Source: Fistularia commersonii
Taxonomy: Eukaryota; Chordata; Actinopteri; Syngnathiformes; Fistulariidae
Length of the DNA: 64,000 nt
Direction of reading: 5' to 3'
NCBI GenBank assembly: GCA_037954325.1
Contig: JBBMNZ010000028.1
Coordinates: 7,261,001 to 7,325,000 of the forward strand
Shown: positions 53,118 to 64,000 of the stretch, in pieces
How positions within the stretch are numbered: position 1 is the stretch's first letter
Layout: each line of letters opens with the position of its first letter
Position numbers and translations under genes: made by a program
Notes under the pieces: generated by a model
The model's input: the letters and a program-made list of their open reading frames with translations, nothing else
Database searches by the model: none
What the model was told of the DNA's origin: nothing

Positions 53118-53440
53118 TGAATGACAGTCATCCATTCATCGTCTGCACCGCTGACTCAGAATCGCAGAGGGTCCACAGCCAATCACAGCTGCCGGCGGGT
53201 GAAAGGCAGGTTTTACCCTGGAACGTTGACCTGTCGATCACAGGGACACATATATAGATATCCAACCATTCACGTTCTTGTTCAAGCTTTCGGACAATCT
53301 AGAGTCGTCAGTTGAAGCCGCTGAGGGAGCAAAGAGGAGAACCAAGAGAATCCAGACAGGCACAGGGAGAATGAGAGTTTATGTCCTAGTCGGAATCGAA
53401 CCCGGAACCTTCTTGCAGCGAGACGGGGGCGACTAGCTAC
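53118..53440 (-). mobile_element. SINE-like copy, reverse orientation, intron 2
   Basis: Reversed tail (CATTCATCGTCTGCACCGCT, CCAATCACAGCTGCCGG, TTTACCCTGGAACGTTGACC, GTCGATCACAGGGACACATA), then the reversed body and a reversed box B (GGAATCGAACCCGGAACCTT). More diverged than the copy at 35305. A short shared TACGTG lies at both edges but is too short to call a target-site duplication. Confidence 0.75.
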
Positions 53441-54737
53441 TACGTGGTTGAAAACCGCCGCTATGCACTCATTCCCGTGCCAATGGCACATTTTACATAA
53501 CCTGTTTCCAAAATGTGACCTCTGTAACTTTCATGAACCCGAGATGAAAAGACCAGGCGTCCTACGTTTCAAGCTGCGTTTTATTCGCCATCAGACATAT
53601 TTTGGTGACTTCACATTGTGTCCAGCCGCTTGCAATGCCAGCTTTGAGTGGGCATCTTTCTGACAGATGTGACAGGTGTGAATCACAGCCGGTGCGATGG
53701 ACGGCCGAGCGAACTCTCCCACTGACTCGCAGTCGTCCGCCCCGACTCGGAGCTGTCCGAGAGCTACGTTAAGTAAACGTATTGCTAAAGTGGGCCTTTG
53801 GGCTCCTGTCTCTTTGACTCTGCGGTGAGCACGGATGAGAGGGTCCCGGGTATGTACTCGAATTATTGCGGAAATATGTAAAGAAAGCAAACAGAGATGA
53901 TTTGATACACTAGAAGGAAAAATGAAGACAGTGAGGGAGGAGTGACGGATTGCACTCGGCACCTCCCGGCTCGGTCCCGGCTGCGGTCGGAGCCTCTGGG
54001 CTCTGACTGCAGCGTGACGTTATGGGAAACTGACAATTTTCCCGTCAACACTCACCGCCGCCTTATCTGTCTCTAGACTGCAGAGTATAGAACCCCCTTC
54101 CTTATTAAATTCTCTATCTCAGGGTCATCAGTATAAAAAAAAAAACAAGGAACGGGTGTGATATTTTTTCCTTTTCCTTTCCAAGCCCACACTTTCTTAA
54201 TTTGCCAAGTAGACTGGTTTTCAGGAAATTGCCTTATTTGGTTGCTTCCGAGGGCTGATGCCTCTTTCAGCGATGACCTCGAAGCGTCTGCGAGCACAAA
54301 CACAAAGGATCAACCAACAGTTGCCACAAAGTGGGGGGCTTCCCCTCGTCTCGCTGATGGAACCCAGAGGTCTGGAAAAGTTTAGCAAAAAGTGACGGGA
54401 GATTTTCATAGATTTCTTCCTCAAGGTGTAACAGCATCTGCTGACTTTGGGGTCATTTCTAACCTACAGACTTCGGTTTCGCTCCCGGTCATGGCATCTC
54501 CTCTCTTCCTGTGCCCTGATTGGTCAGGGGTCAAGTGCGTCCCCTATCGCTGTTTGTTCTGCGGCCTTGAGAATCTTGTCCAGTGATCCCCCGTTTAAAG
54601 ACGTTGTCCATGAGATCTGTGCTCTCAGTGTGATTTTCGACAAAACAACGCCAAATGAGTAAAGGAGGGAGTAGTCACACTTGGATGTTTTCCACGGCAT
54701 TATTCTGATATAGATGTTATTGTTTGTTTTTCCCCAG

Positions 54738-54941
54738 AATGCCATGGTGTCCTTCAAGGAGCTGTGTGGCCTGACCCCCGCCGCCAACATGAAGCAGTGC
54801 ATCCTGACCGTGTCCTCCTGGCTGATGAACAGCGAGCGCTCCCTGAGGGTGACGGTGGACCTGAGCGAGACCTACCCTGCCATGGAGGCGCAGGGTCCCG
54901 TGCCCGAGCTGCTGCGCAAAGTGCTGAATGCCTATGACATG
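54738..54941 (+). CDS. PLCL2-like exon 3, C-terminal region
   Basis: 204 bases, 68 codons (residues 935-1002), phase 0 at both ends: tccccag|AAT and GACATG|gtgggt. The peptide opens NAMVSFKELCGL, aligning with NAVVSFKELCGL right after DLRENMQ in human PLCL2. It continues with LSETYPAMEAQGPVPELLRK against LSEQYPTMELQGIVPEVLKK, and ends NAYDM against TTYDM. VSFKELCGL and LSE.YP.ME favour PLCL2 over PLCL1. This is the post-C2 tail, expected to be largely helical; its precise role in PRIPs is not defined by any motif I can see. The neighbouring GC-rich codon use fits a constrained coding exon in an AT-richer intron background. Confidence 0.93.
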
Positions 54942-57676
54942 GTGGGTCACGTGCACGGAGCGTTGCGTTCCTCTGTTGGCAAATCATCAGAAATCATCAG
55001 ATTCTCACATTTGCCTCGTCATCATTAGTTCACGGGACCTGCCAAGTCGGTTGAAACTGAGGTTTCAGCACTGGTACGGTGAAGAATTTTAAAAAGTTCA
55101 AATTTTCCTTTTCTCCTAATTAAAAAAAAAACATTAACACATTAGGATATTGTTGCCATTGTTAGATCAGCAGGAATATACATACACATACATATATATA
55201 GTAAAGGCGTATGTGCATGCATGTGTGCACAGTTGCACATGTATATATAGAGAGAGAGACAGAGAAAGACAAACAAATACTTAAATTGATGCAAGCAAAA
55301 ACAACTATGCCTACATGTGTGTTTATGTGCAGTATATACCTGTGTATACACCTGTATGTGTGCAGGCATATCTATTATATACTGTATATATACTGCGCAT
55401 ATGTGTATACATTCACCGTATTTGTATATGTATTTATACGTGTACTTGCATGTATGTATGTGTACAGTATATATGCAACCCATATATATGTTTACACGTC
55501 GGACGCTTGGCTGTGTTTATTAATAGACATGCGTTTAGGTGATTAACTAGTTGACGTGATCAATTACTAATATCGACACCAATCTGGAATTTAGTTTATT
55601 TGATAAGATATTGTATATGCTTTAATATATATTTTGTAATTACAATCAGATTGACAAGCAGCATGATAACTCAGTAGAAAATAAGAACTTGATATTCTAT
55701 AACATGATTCATATCTTCCACTACGTTGATACTAACATCTGTGAATTTGGTCTCCGTGACAACAGAAACAACTCGTCAACAAATAAAGGAATGACTGACA
55801 TTTTTCCCCTTGAGGACTCAATTATGGGGTCTAATTTTAGGTTGTATTGACCCCTTTACTGGGAAAAAAGAGGGAAGAAGAAATAAGAGATTCTTAACAA
55901 CATATTGGTATAAAATATTTTAGTGTATCATTTTTTTCTTGTGCTGATAAGTGGCAAATTTATTGAGATACGGAAAAGAAATGTCAGAGATGCCATTAGA
56001 TCCCAGACCGCTGAGAGGAAATATCTGACCTGTACTACGGCAATGATGTCATGGATGGAGTTTGACGCAAGAGATCCAGAACACGCCTGACCCTTCCCTT
56101 AGACTTCGAAGCTGGGTGTTTTCACGCCACGGCTTGATGCTTGAATCCAAACACACTTTGCAGTGGGCGCCATCTGCTTACTTTCAAACTTGAGGTTTTT
56201 TTTCCGTCTCCTTACCCACTGTGCCACTTTTTGTGGTGCGAGGCCGTCCCGGTGCAGTCGGGAGGCGACGAGATCTCCTCCCCCGTTTCCTGCGCTGACG
56301 GTTCACCTTTGGATTGGTTTATTGGTATAAAGTCAAAAATCCAACCAAAATAAATATCTGAATTTTCTGAGACTGACTTGCCTGACCCCTGGCCTGCTGC
56401 ACTGGTCAGAGCCTCTTGGAAATAAAAAAAGAATGTGTTTGGCCTTGAGTTCCTGCAAACCAGCTGCTCTGCCCGCTTCGGAAACATCAAAATCTCATTA
56501 AAGCAAGGCCTTGAATGTCAGGCACGTCTCGAAATATACTGCAGTATGATGCAGTAATAACCGCATCATGCTAAAACTGAAATAGGCGTTTGTCCTGCCC
56601 CTCCTCACAGGTCCTTTTCAACATGACAAATTTGCAGGCTCAACTCAAGTCGTTCTCCATCCGGCCTCTTCTCCACCAAGAGCACTTTTGGTTTTCCCGT
56701 CACACACCGTTCCCCCCGGGTCACCCGAGCGATGTTGGAGGTGGCCATGTTTTAATTTTAATTCGAAAAAAAAATGTGATGTTAACAGGATGATGCTCAG
56801 CCCATTCGAGCCCAGGTCCGGTCCCGACACCAAGGGCAGCCTTGAGTTTAAACCAGGAACCCTGTTATTCATCAGAAGCACGAAGGGATCGGTGTTTGAG
56901 TGCCGCAGAGTGTATCTGTGTGTATCTGCTCGCTCACAGCAAAGCATTTACTGCGGAACATCAATACCAAGAGCATTTCCTCACTCATCCACGTGAGGTG
57001 CAGCCAGGCTGATTTAAAAGCCAGGAGCGGGCTGGGCCACTGGAACTATTTCTAGGTCGGTCACGCTCACAGCTCGGGCACCCCTTTTTCGTAAAATCCG
57101 TCAAAAAACGGAACCGATTAAAAAGGACGGATGATTAAAATGATTTCCAAGAAACACGGCTGGTTTTGTTTCTGCTGATCGCCGATTAATTGAATTTCCA
57201 ACCTGCTCCTGAACGCACCACGGTGGTCCAGGACTCTGTGATTCCATTACCGGGTGTGATTACCAACGCCGGGCAACCCCTTCAGCTGTCACATAGGATT
57301 AAATAGACATCGTCAGTAGGACATTAACCTGCCCAGGGCTTTTTTAAAACAAGTGTTATTGCAGTTTCACCGATAATTTCAATGTGTCAGTTTGCATCAA
57401 AAAATAAGGAAGATAAAAATGTCAAACATCTATCTGTTATTGTGCTAGTTTTATTAGCCTGTTCCTGGAAGCTGGGCACTGGGAGAGGTTGCTTATGGTT
57501 ACAAGCCCTGCCAGATGCAGATCCTCAGATAAGGGCATCTTGTGACATGTTCACTGAGGTAGAAAAACAGATGAGTGCAAAAGATGTGAAGGTCTTCCGA
57601 AGGTTCCCTTGTGTTTGAGGCCACGTTTTTTTGGTACGCGTCCAAACTAACCTCATATTTCCTCTCCACGTCCCAG
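54942..57676 (+). other. intron 3 (2.7 kb)
   Basis: Donor gtgggt at 54942, acceptor cacgtcccag ending at 57676. Holds a long mosaic of TA, TG and CA dinucleotides at about 55178-55500 and otherwise nothing I can name. Confidence 0.85.
55178..55500. repeat. degenerate TA/TG/CA mosaic simple sequence
   Basis: Alternating purine-pyrimidine sequence mixing CATACA, TATATA, TGTGCA and a short (GA)n tract at about 55249-55260. It yields YIYIC-type chance reading frames on both strands. Probably an old, decayed microsatellite cluster. Confidence 0.75.
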
Positions 57677-57752
57677 ATGATCCAGACCAGCAGGACCCTG
57701 ATCGAGTCGGCCGACGTGGTCTACGCCAAGCTCACACAAGCTCAGCGCGCAG
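57677..57752 (+). CDS. PLCL2-like exon 4, C-terminal helix segment
   Basis: 76 bases: cgtcccag|ATGATCCAG to CAGCGCGCAG|gtatgc, giving residues 1003-1027 plus the first base (G) of a split codon. The peptide MIQTSRTLIESADVVYAKL aligns with MIQSLKALIENADAVYEKI in human PLCL2 and follows ...AYDM of exon 3 without a gap. The phase-1 end means that the next exon must begin with two bases completing an Ala/Gly-type codon before a MEFHE-like sequence. I looked for that and did not find it by 64000. The gene is therefore cut by the window edge, not broken. Confidence 0.9.
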
Positions 57753-60700
57753 GTATGCCCGTGCGCGGAATCCCGTCCGGTCGTCTCCGTCTAAACCTCG
57801 CGGGGATACAACGTTGTCTGAAGGTTTCCCGTCTCTTGTTTCCAGACGGCAGTGTTCGGCTCTTTTCAAAACGCAAGGAAGGGATTTGTATCAGGCACTA
57901 ATTCGGTGGCCTCGGCCATCCGCAGGTTTACTTAACTTTACTTGGTTTTCCCTAAGCGCGCATTTAACTTCTGTCCGCTCGTTCGCTGAAAGAATAATCA
58001 TTTAAACCCGTTATTACCTGCCGGAATGAGCGTGGTGTCGGCTACAGGGACGGGATCAAAAGAGGGCGGGAAGGACAACCTGGGTGGAATTAGCGTTGCC
58101 CCCAGTGGTTGCTTTTTTTTTTCCAGCGAGTCATTAGCGTTGGGATTATTTATATTGAGATCTTTAGAAGGGAACGGCTTCAAACAAGAAAAATCGGGGG
58201 CTTCTCTCTTTCACATTTGGCATTTATTTGTCCCTCGTGGGCCTCCGGCACTTTATCACGCCGCAGCCTCTGCCAAAGAGCTCATCGTGACACCGTGGGA
58301 GACCATCGGCCGAATACTGACAGCTGCATTTGGATGTTTACACTTGGAGAAACTGAAGGAATAGCAATTTCAGCAATGCAGACTGATTCTTTTCTATTTT
58401 TGCGAGCAGATGGACAAGTCAGTGCATCTTGTATGTCATAAAGTAGAATTATGATTAGGGTATGTTTTGACCTACATTGAAATTCTTCAGTGTGTAAAAA
58501 TGAACTTGGCTAACTGGTGTATTCATTGGCCAAAGCTCAGATGACATTGTATTTTCAGATTTTGTCAGATCAGTTTGTAGTTTGTTGATTTTAGTTCATT
58601 TCATCATCTTTCCTGAATTAAGCATTGCAACGCTCGTCCAATTCAAGTAAATCAAGCAGCCGGGAAAATGCTCCTTTCTGTTTCCAAGGGCCTCTGTTTG
58701 TAAGGAAAAGTCTTTTAGGTCTCCGAGCTGGGGAGATTGAGAGTTTCAGAGGGCCATTAAAAGAATTTATTTCGTTCAGATATACGGTCGCCGGCAGCAT
58801 TGAAGGTAATCTCTGAGATGCATAAAAGGAGCGCGAAGAAAACGCAACTCTCACTGACGTGATCACAAAACAACTACAAGGCTGACAAACCGATCTGAGA
58901 CCGCGCTGCACGGATCGTGCACGACGCTTCGAAAAAACGGATGAATTCACGGGAGTGAGTGCGCTGGAAAGATCCAGAGCTGTCAGCTTTGCAATTGAAA
59001 CATGACCACTGAACAGCCTAAATTTGGTGTTTGCTAGTTCCTCTTTTATTTTTTTTTTCCCACATAAAGTAGATGATTATGTAAGAACAATACGCCGCAG
59101 CAAAGCGCTGGAGCCGCAGCCCCGGGGCCTCGCTGGCGTGCCAAACATAGCACTCTCCCTATCGCCCACTCTCCCGCCTCCGAGCGCCAATAACACACGC
59201 CTCGGCCCTCCCTCCAATGTACATACCTCTCATATCAGATCGTTCACGCTCCCAGACATTTGTTTTAGCTCCGATAGCAACGGGTGAGTCAGGAAAGCCG
59301 CTGTACCTCTCAAAATATCAAAATGGTTTGATTTCCATCTATTTTGCTCACAGCTTGTGGATGCAGGTAGCGACTCCCCGTAAGGTTGTTTATGAGGGAC
59401 GCTTCGTTTTGTTTTGTCTATTTCCAGTTATTCCAATAAAAAAAGAAAGAGAAACAAACCGTATTAAATGTTAGATGAGGTTCGGTCTAGTCAACCGAAA
59501 GGAATGAGGCCGGGGCAAATTGAGTTTTTACATCTGGAGTGTTTTGTGAGGGGTCTTTGCTTCATATTTCAAACTCGTTCCTGCGAAAACTAATTTCAAG
59601 ATCCGATTGTACTGTCGGTCTCAGACGTTGCTCGCCGACTGAACCGTTGATTGGGGGGAAAAAAACCTAGCGCGATACGATGATGTTCCTCCGGTTCACC
59701 CTGCAGACGACTGGTGACGATGACGCGAAGGCAGTCAACAGCAGCCATTCCCCAAAAATAAAAAATAAAAAAATAAATGAATAAGCAAAGGGCATCACTG
59801 TGTGAGGTATAGTGTTTTTTTTTTAACATGGAATTGAAGGTTTTGTCCCTGTGATCAATCGGGAAGCCAAAGGTATAATTTAGTCGTAATGGCTGCGTGC
59901 GAGATGACGGGGAAAGAGGCTATTAGAGGATAGCCTGTCTGCACTGCAGAGAGAATGAGAAGGGGTAGGGCGTGTGTATGTGTGTGTGTGTGGGCAAATC
60001 TAAGCTTAATTTAGGCCAGTTGATTGGAGCTGCCACTTTTGCCCCGGCAACAGAAAGTGGACTCGGCTCATCAGCTAAATGCTGTTGGGTCCGGACCGTA
60101 ATCGCGGTGAAGTACAAGGTGGCAATGTGAAATGACAGGCCCGTGCACGCCGCTCACTTCTCCCCTTGCCTTTCATTTCCAACCCGAGCAATGACGGCAC
60201 GTCCGTTTCTCGTCTGGTAAACAGTAATCTGTGGTCGTTTCGACGCCCCCCGCGTTCAGCTCATGCCGAGTCATTATCGCAGCTCACTTTAATTTGACGT
60301 GTTGATGAGTGCGAGGAGGTGTCGGACGATCACCTCCGGCCGTGACTGGAGCCCACGCCATCGCACGTCGCCGACGGGAGGCCAGAGAGACAGCTGTGAT
60401 GCGCACTTCGGCACCTCCAGATGCTACCGCCGTGTGTGTGTGCGCGCATCGTATTTGCATGCATGTCTAATCTGTTTGTGTTGTGAGAGCTCAGCTTTCA
60501 CTCTTCGGTCTGGCTTCGCCTCTGGGCTGTTCCTGCAAATAAGTGCTTTCCAGCCCCAAAGACATTACCTGCACAAATATGCACGAAAAGCGAATGCATA
60601 ATACATTACAGGGATTCATGGTATCGTCCTGACGTGAACAGTGTCAGCAAAACATTAAATATTAAAATCAAATGATATTTCAGATTTGGTGTATCAGCAA

Positions 60701-61038
60701 AAATAGCCCGCGAGTGAGACGAGGTTGTTCCGAAACGTAACGTCTTAAAGTAAACGCTCGGTCAACCGCCAGCCGTGATAGTCATTTTTCATCCACAAGT
60801 GACGTTCCTGGTTCCTGGTTCCTGCTCTCTACACTCAGAGTCGGTTGGGACCGCTGCTAGCCGCGGCACTAGCAGGATGAGTGGTGTATTGAATTAGTAT
60901 GGTAATAAAACTACTGGACACCCAAACACTATAAATACAAAAGCTCATTAACAGTCCTGTTAAAGGGTCCTGCCTGCATCCAGTCTTGCAAAAGCAGCCC
61001 CGGGAGCAGATGTCATCTCAGTGTCGTTGTTCTAGATG

Positions 61039-61066
61039 CCCCCCCCCCCCCCCCCCCCCCCCCCCC
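61039..61066 (+). repeat. poly(C) run of 28
   Basis: The longest homopolymer C tract in the window, in intron 4. It can form i-motif (C strand) or G4 (G strand) structures; the true length is uncertain in any assembly. Confidence 0.85.
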
Positions 61067-61411
61067 GGCTGTGATTATTTGTCGATGCCCCCTCTTTGCA
61101 GCCGCTCCCTCCCCGCCTCCATCTGCGGCGATGTGGTTTGAGGCCACTTCACGTCGATTCCATTACCGTGGAAATCCAAGGGATAAAGACATCGCTGTCT
61201 TCGTCCGCCTTTGTAAAGTCCTTGTTTGCCCGACTCATCAGCAGCTGGAAAATCCCGCCCACGATTGTCCGATCGCGTTCTGGAGCTGATAATTAATGGC
61301 TCGCAGATCTGACTGCACCCCTTCAGCGGACATTTTTCCAACTTTGTCCTCCCTTTCTTTTCATCCACATTGGCTTTGAGAGTTTTTTTATGCCACTTAT
61401 TGTACCTAAAC

Positions 61412-61575
61412 GGTAAGATAAGATAAATAAGATCTACTTCATTGATTCCGGAATTGGGAAAGTACTGGACAGCAGCAGCATAACATACAAAGAACAGACA
61501 GTGACAAACTAAAAGTAGAAATAAAATGAAATAGAAATAATATAAAAATAAATCTGATACATAAAGTATACAAAG
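61412..61575. repeat. LINE/SINE 3'-end-like fragment
   Basis: Starts GGTAAGATAAGATAAATAAG, then CTTCATTGATTCCGGAATTG and GGAAAGTACTGGACAGCAGC. This resembles the common fish repeat 'aagataagataa...tttattgatccc...gggaaatt'. The rest is A-rich. Assignment by memory of the phrase only. Confidence 0.5.
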
Positions 61576-62645
61576 TAATGTCATTACCCTGCTCCTCCTG
61601 TCTGCATGCAGATATCGTTGTGAATGGGTGAATGTGCTCCAGTAAAAAGTGATTTAAAACCGCAAGGTGATAAGTAAGGACCATTAACTCATCACAGAGG
61701 CAAAATCACCATGGAAATGTGTCTTTTTCTTGCAGTCGTGTATCCGGAGGTTTTGTGTGTATGTGTGTGTCCTCGGCAGAAACCGACCGCCGTACATGTG
61801 TCCTACCCTCAGTCCTCTTATTCTTTCTACCAGGGAAGTGAGGCGTAAGATCCCGCCTCGGCACCGACGGTGCCACCGGGCCCATGTTTTGTTTATTAGC
61901 TCAAATTTCAAAGACTTAAAGTGACAGTGAGGAACAGCCGCCGCGTGACTGTTGGGAAGAGAGAAATGCTTAATAATTGGGAAATTAAATGCTTGAAGAG
62001 GCCCGATTGCGACGAGCCGCCTCCAGCTAATTTTTTCCTCTTACTCAGCTCCCCTGCCCCTGCAAACAAAGAGAAAAAAAAAACCTTGACTCGGCACCAA
62101 CAGCAGCCCTTTAACTACACCGGATTACAAGATCAAATCAGCCCTAAATCCTGTTAGCACAACTTTCAAATAATCTGCAGGGTTTCTATGCAGCCAGACT
62201 GGAGATCGACCAGGGTCCTGGCTTTGTTCGAAGCAGCTGGGCCTAACGTAGCGCACGGATCAGAGGCTGAGCCTCCCATACACCGCTATTGATCTCACCT
62301 ACTCTTTTAGTTACAAATCATCTCTCAGTTTTTTTCTTTTTTTTTTTCCCGTGCGGCGAGTGCGCTGAATGTTATTTGCATACAATTTGTGGGATTCAAG
62401 GACAGCGGGGTTGAGTTGCAGCACTTGAACAATGTAGTAATGTGCAGTACTATTGAACAGTGGGACGGAGTACGCGGAGTGTAACGGTGGGAAACAGGCG
62501 TCCTTTATTTCTTTTAACCACCATCGGCTGGATTAACAGTAAGAAATATCAGAATGGGTAGAATATCAGAAGGATATGTAGAAATAGGAACACTAATGTT
62601 CCAAGAATTTAACCTTGAATGGTTGTTCTTTATAATGCATAGTCC

Positions 62646-62703
62646 TGTGTGTGTGTGCGTGTGTGTGCGCGTGTGTGTGTGTGTGTGTGTGCGTGCGTGT
62701 GTG
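62646..62703 (+). repeat. (GT)n tract with GC interruptions
   Basis: A GT array of about 58 bases interrupted by GTGCGT and GTGCGCGT steps. It lies 50 bases before the TIR-type element and stays purine-pyrimidine alternating throughout. Confidence 0.92.
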
Positions 62704-62755
62704 CAAGAACCAAGTTTTTGATTTTCTTTTGATTCATGTTTTTTTTTCTGGTCTC

Positions 62756-63638
62756 CAGGGGCCTTGTGTATGCAAGATTGCCCAGCTTTAACCATGATGC
62801 CGTAGACCCCAAAACTGGGGAAGTGCGTGCACGCAGAATAATTTCAGATGCGTAAATCCACATGCGCGCTTGTTCCTGCGCACCATTTGTCGGTAAATCC
62901 CACCTGACTTGGAATCGTGTGCATGTGTGCACGCCATTTTGCTCACCCCCCTGTGCTTTCTCCCTTTTCTAACTAAGCAAATGGGTGTAAATAAATGGCA
63001 TGCTTTCACCTTTGGTCCAGATTTTAGTAGCAAACACGGCAGAAACATGAAAAAAAATTGAGAAATTTCACAGAATGTGAAACTGATGTTGTATCAGAGG
63101 TGTGGAGACCAGACTAAATAGTTTCTTCCCTTACAAGAACGTATTTTGAGTATGCAGACGCCCGATAATTGAATGATAATTGAATGATTTCTTTATTTCA
63201 TTCTGTCCTACTCTTACTCATTCTCATTTGTGCAGCACTTTGATGAGAAGGGCTTTATGAATATATTTATTGTTATTGTTGTTGTTATTGTTATTTCATG
63301 TTCACACCTGGCAAACGACGGACCATCAACACAAACGGAGAAAACAAATCCGTTGACTTAGGATTGAGGTTGTGGAAATCACTTTTAAGGCATAATTATG
63401 TGCAGAAATTAGGTCGTGTGGGGTTTCGTTTCCCATCATTCGGGTGTAAATCATAAGCGCTCCTTAACGCCTGAGGAAATACTGTGCGCATATTCTCACG
63501 GCAGGTTGTCGAGTTGCGTGGCGGTTCTCACAGATCCTATGCAGAGTGGATTTTACGTGCATCCCAACGCATGCGTTGAACATTTAATGCGCACATGACA
63601 TTTCGATGGGTGCGCCCCGTTCGTACATGAGGCCCCAG
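62756..63638. mobile_element. candidate TIR DNA transposon remnant (non-autonomous)
   Basis: Left end CAGGGGCCTTGTGTATGCAA and right end, read on the other strand, CTGGGGCCTCATGTACGAAC form imperfect terminal inverted repeats about 0.88 kb apart. Subterminal regions on both sides are rich in GCGTGCAC/TGCGCAC-type phrases, as in a known class of fish MITEs ending in 'atgaggcccc'. An 11-bp direct repeat TTTTCTGGTCT lies just outside both ends (62744-62754 and 63642-63652) but not flush with them. No transposase frame is present. A SINE-like end (GCAGCACTTTGATGAGAAGG... TTATTGTTATTG, about 63233-63295) lies inside, possibly nested. Confidence 0.5.
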
Positions 63639-64000
63639 GTGTTTTCTGGTCTATATCCTGACACACCTGTGGGTTTGTTTCTCAGGCAGGGAAATTTAAT
63701 AGTGACTCAGTTAGTCAGGTGTTCCAGACTTTATTTCACACAAGCGTATAGCCATATTTCACGTTCCACCCTGGGAAATGTCGAGTTTAATTCAATTATC
63801 TCCTAAAACGACCATTTAACCGCCTCCCTTTCCTTCGTCCAAATATTTGCTTGTTTGTTAAAAAAAAAATAACAAGCCAAGAATGAAGGAATGTCGGGCT
63901 CCTTTTTTTTTCTAAATAAATGTATTTGAGTTGGATTATTTTATCAATGTCTTTGCAGTGAATCAAAGCTGGAGTTGCACAAGGTCACTTGTCAGGGCCG

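Larger units (their letters stand above)
47119..54737 (+). other. intron 2 (7.6 kb)
   Basis: Donor gtaaga at 47119, acceptor tttttccccag ending at 54737. No coding exon recognised. Contains a LINE/SINE-like 3' fragment near 48552, repeat relics near 49985-50175, G-runs and C-runs at 50959, 51208 and 51445, short GT tracts near 52130, and a reverse SINE-like copy at 53118-53440. A - strand reading frame of 193 codons (50655-51236) crosses the G-runs and is probably not a gene. Confidence 0.8.
57753..64000 (+). other. intron 4 (partial, more than 6.2 kb)
   Basis: Opens with gtatgc at 57753 and continues to the window edge. Contains a C28 run (61039), a LINE-like 3' fragment (61412), a GT/GC tract (62646) and a TIR-type element (62756-63638). 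No further PLCL2-like exon recognised. A tctttgcag near the right end (63950-63958) is followed by sequence that does not fit the family in the required phase. Confidence 0.7.

Noticed and set aside
63950..64000. A fifth PLCL2-like exon after tctttgcag
   Set aside because: The required reading (two bases completing a split codon, then a MEFHE-like peptide) does not appear; the in-phase translation does not resemble the family.

Overview
The window looks like nuclear DNA from a ray-finned (teleost-type) fish. It is intron-rich, has CpG-rich sequence at a gene start, long (GT)n/(CA)n microsatellites, and several copies of a tRNA-headed SINE-like repeat of a kind common in fish genomes. There are no bacterial-style gene arrays, no rRNA and no convincing functional tRNA. 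The exact species cannot be told from the sequence alone.

I can support one protein-coding gene, on the + strand: a phospholipase C-like (PRIP family) gene, closest by eye to PLCL2. Four exons are visible and splice in frame: exon 1 (coding 3632-3946), exon 2 (44632-47118, the bulk of the protein), exon 3 (54738-54941) and exon 4 (57677-57752). They give 1,027 codons plus one base. The last roughly 100 residues, by comparison with human PLCL2 (about 1,127 aa), must lie past the right edge. The predicted protein has a low-complexity N-terminus, an RVxF-type PP1-docking motif (KTVSF), a PH domain, EF-hand-like region, PLC X and Y boxes, a C2 domain and a C-terminal tail. Its X box has lost more catalytic positions than human PLCL2 has, while the basic patch of the PH domain is kept. 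This suggests a pure scaffold or inositol-phosphate-binding protein.

Layout: 1-2997 is 5' flank with one SINE-like copy at 2103-2448. 2998-3631 is the CpG-rich promoter/leader with an (AC)21 tract and short upstream ORFs, one with a strong Kozak context ending 4 bases before the main ATG. 3947-44631 is a 40.7-kb first intron with no convincing exon. It holds at least seven copies or fragments of the SINE-like family (one a twin-primed copy with a 15-bp target-site duplication), three (GT)n arrays over 100 bp, a near-perfect 49-bp palindrome and a MITE-like fragment. 47119-54737, 54942-57676 and 57753-64000 are introns 2, 3 and (partial) 4, with repeat relics. The last contains a candidate terminal-inverted-repeat DNA element near 62.76-63.64 kb.

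I did not find a clearly new biological system. The most interesting points are the extra decay of the PLC catalytic remnants, the leader uORF arrangement, the 5'-inverted SINE insertion and the long palindrome.
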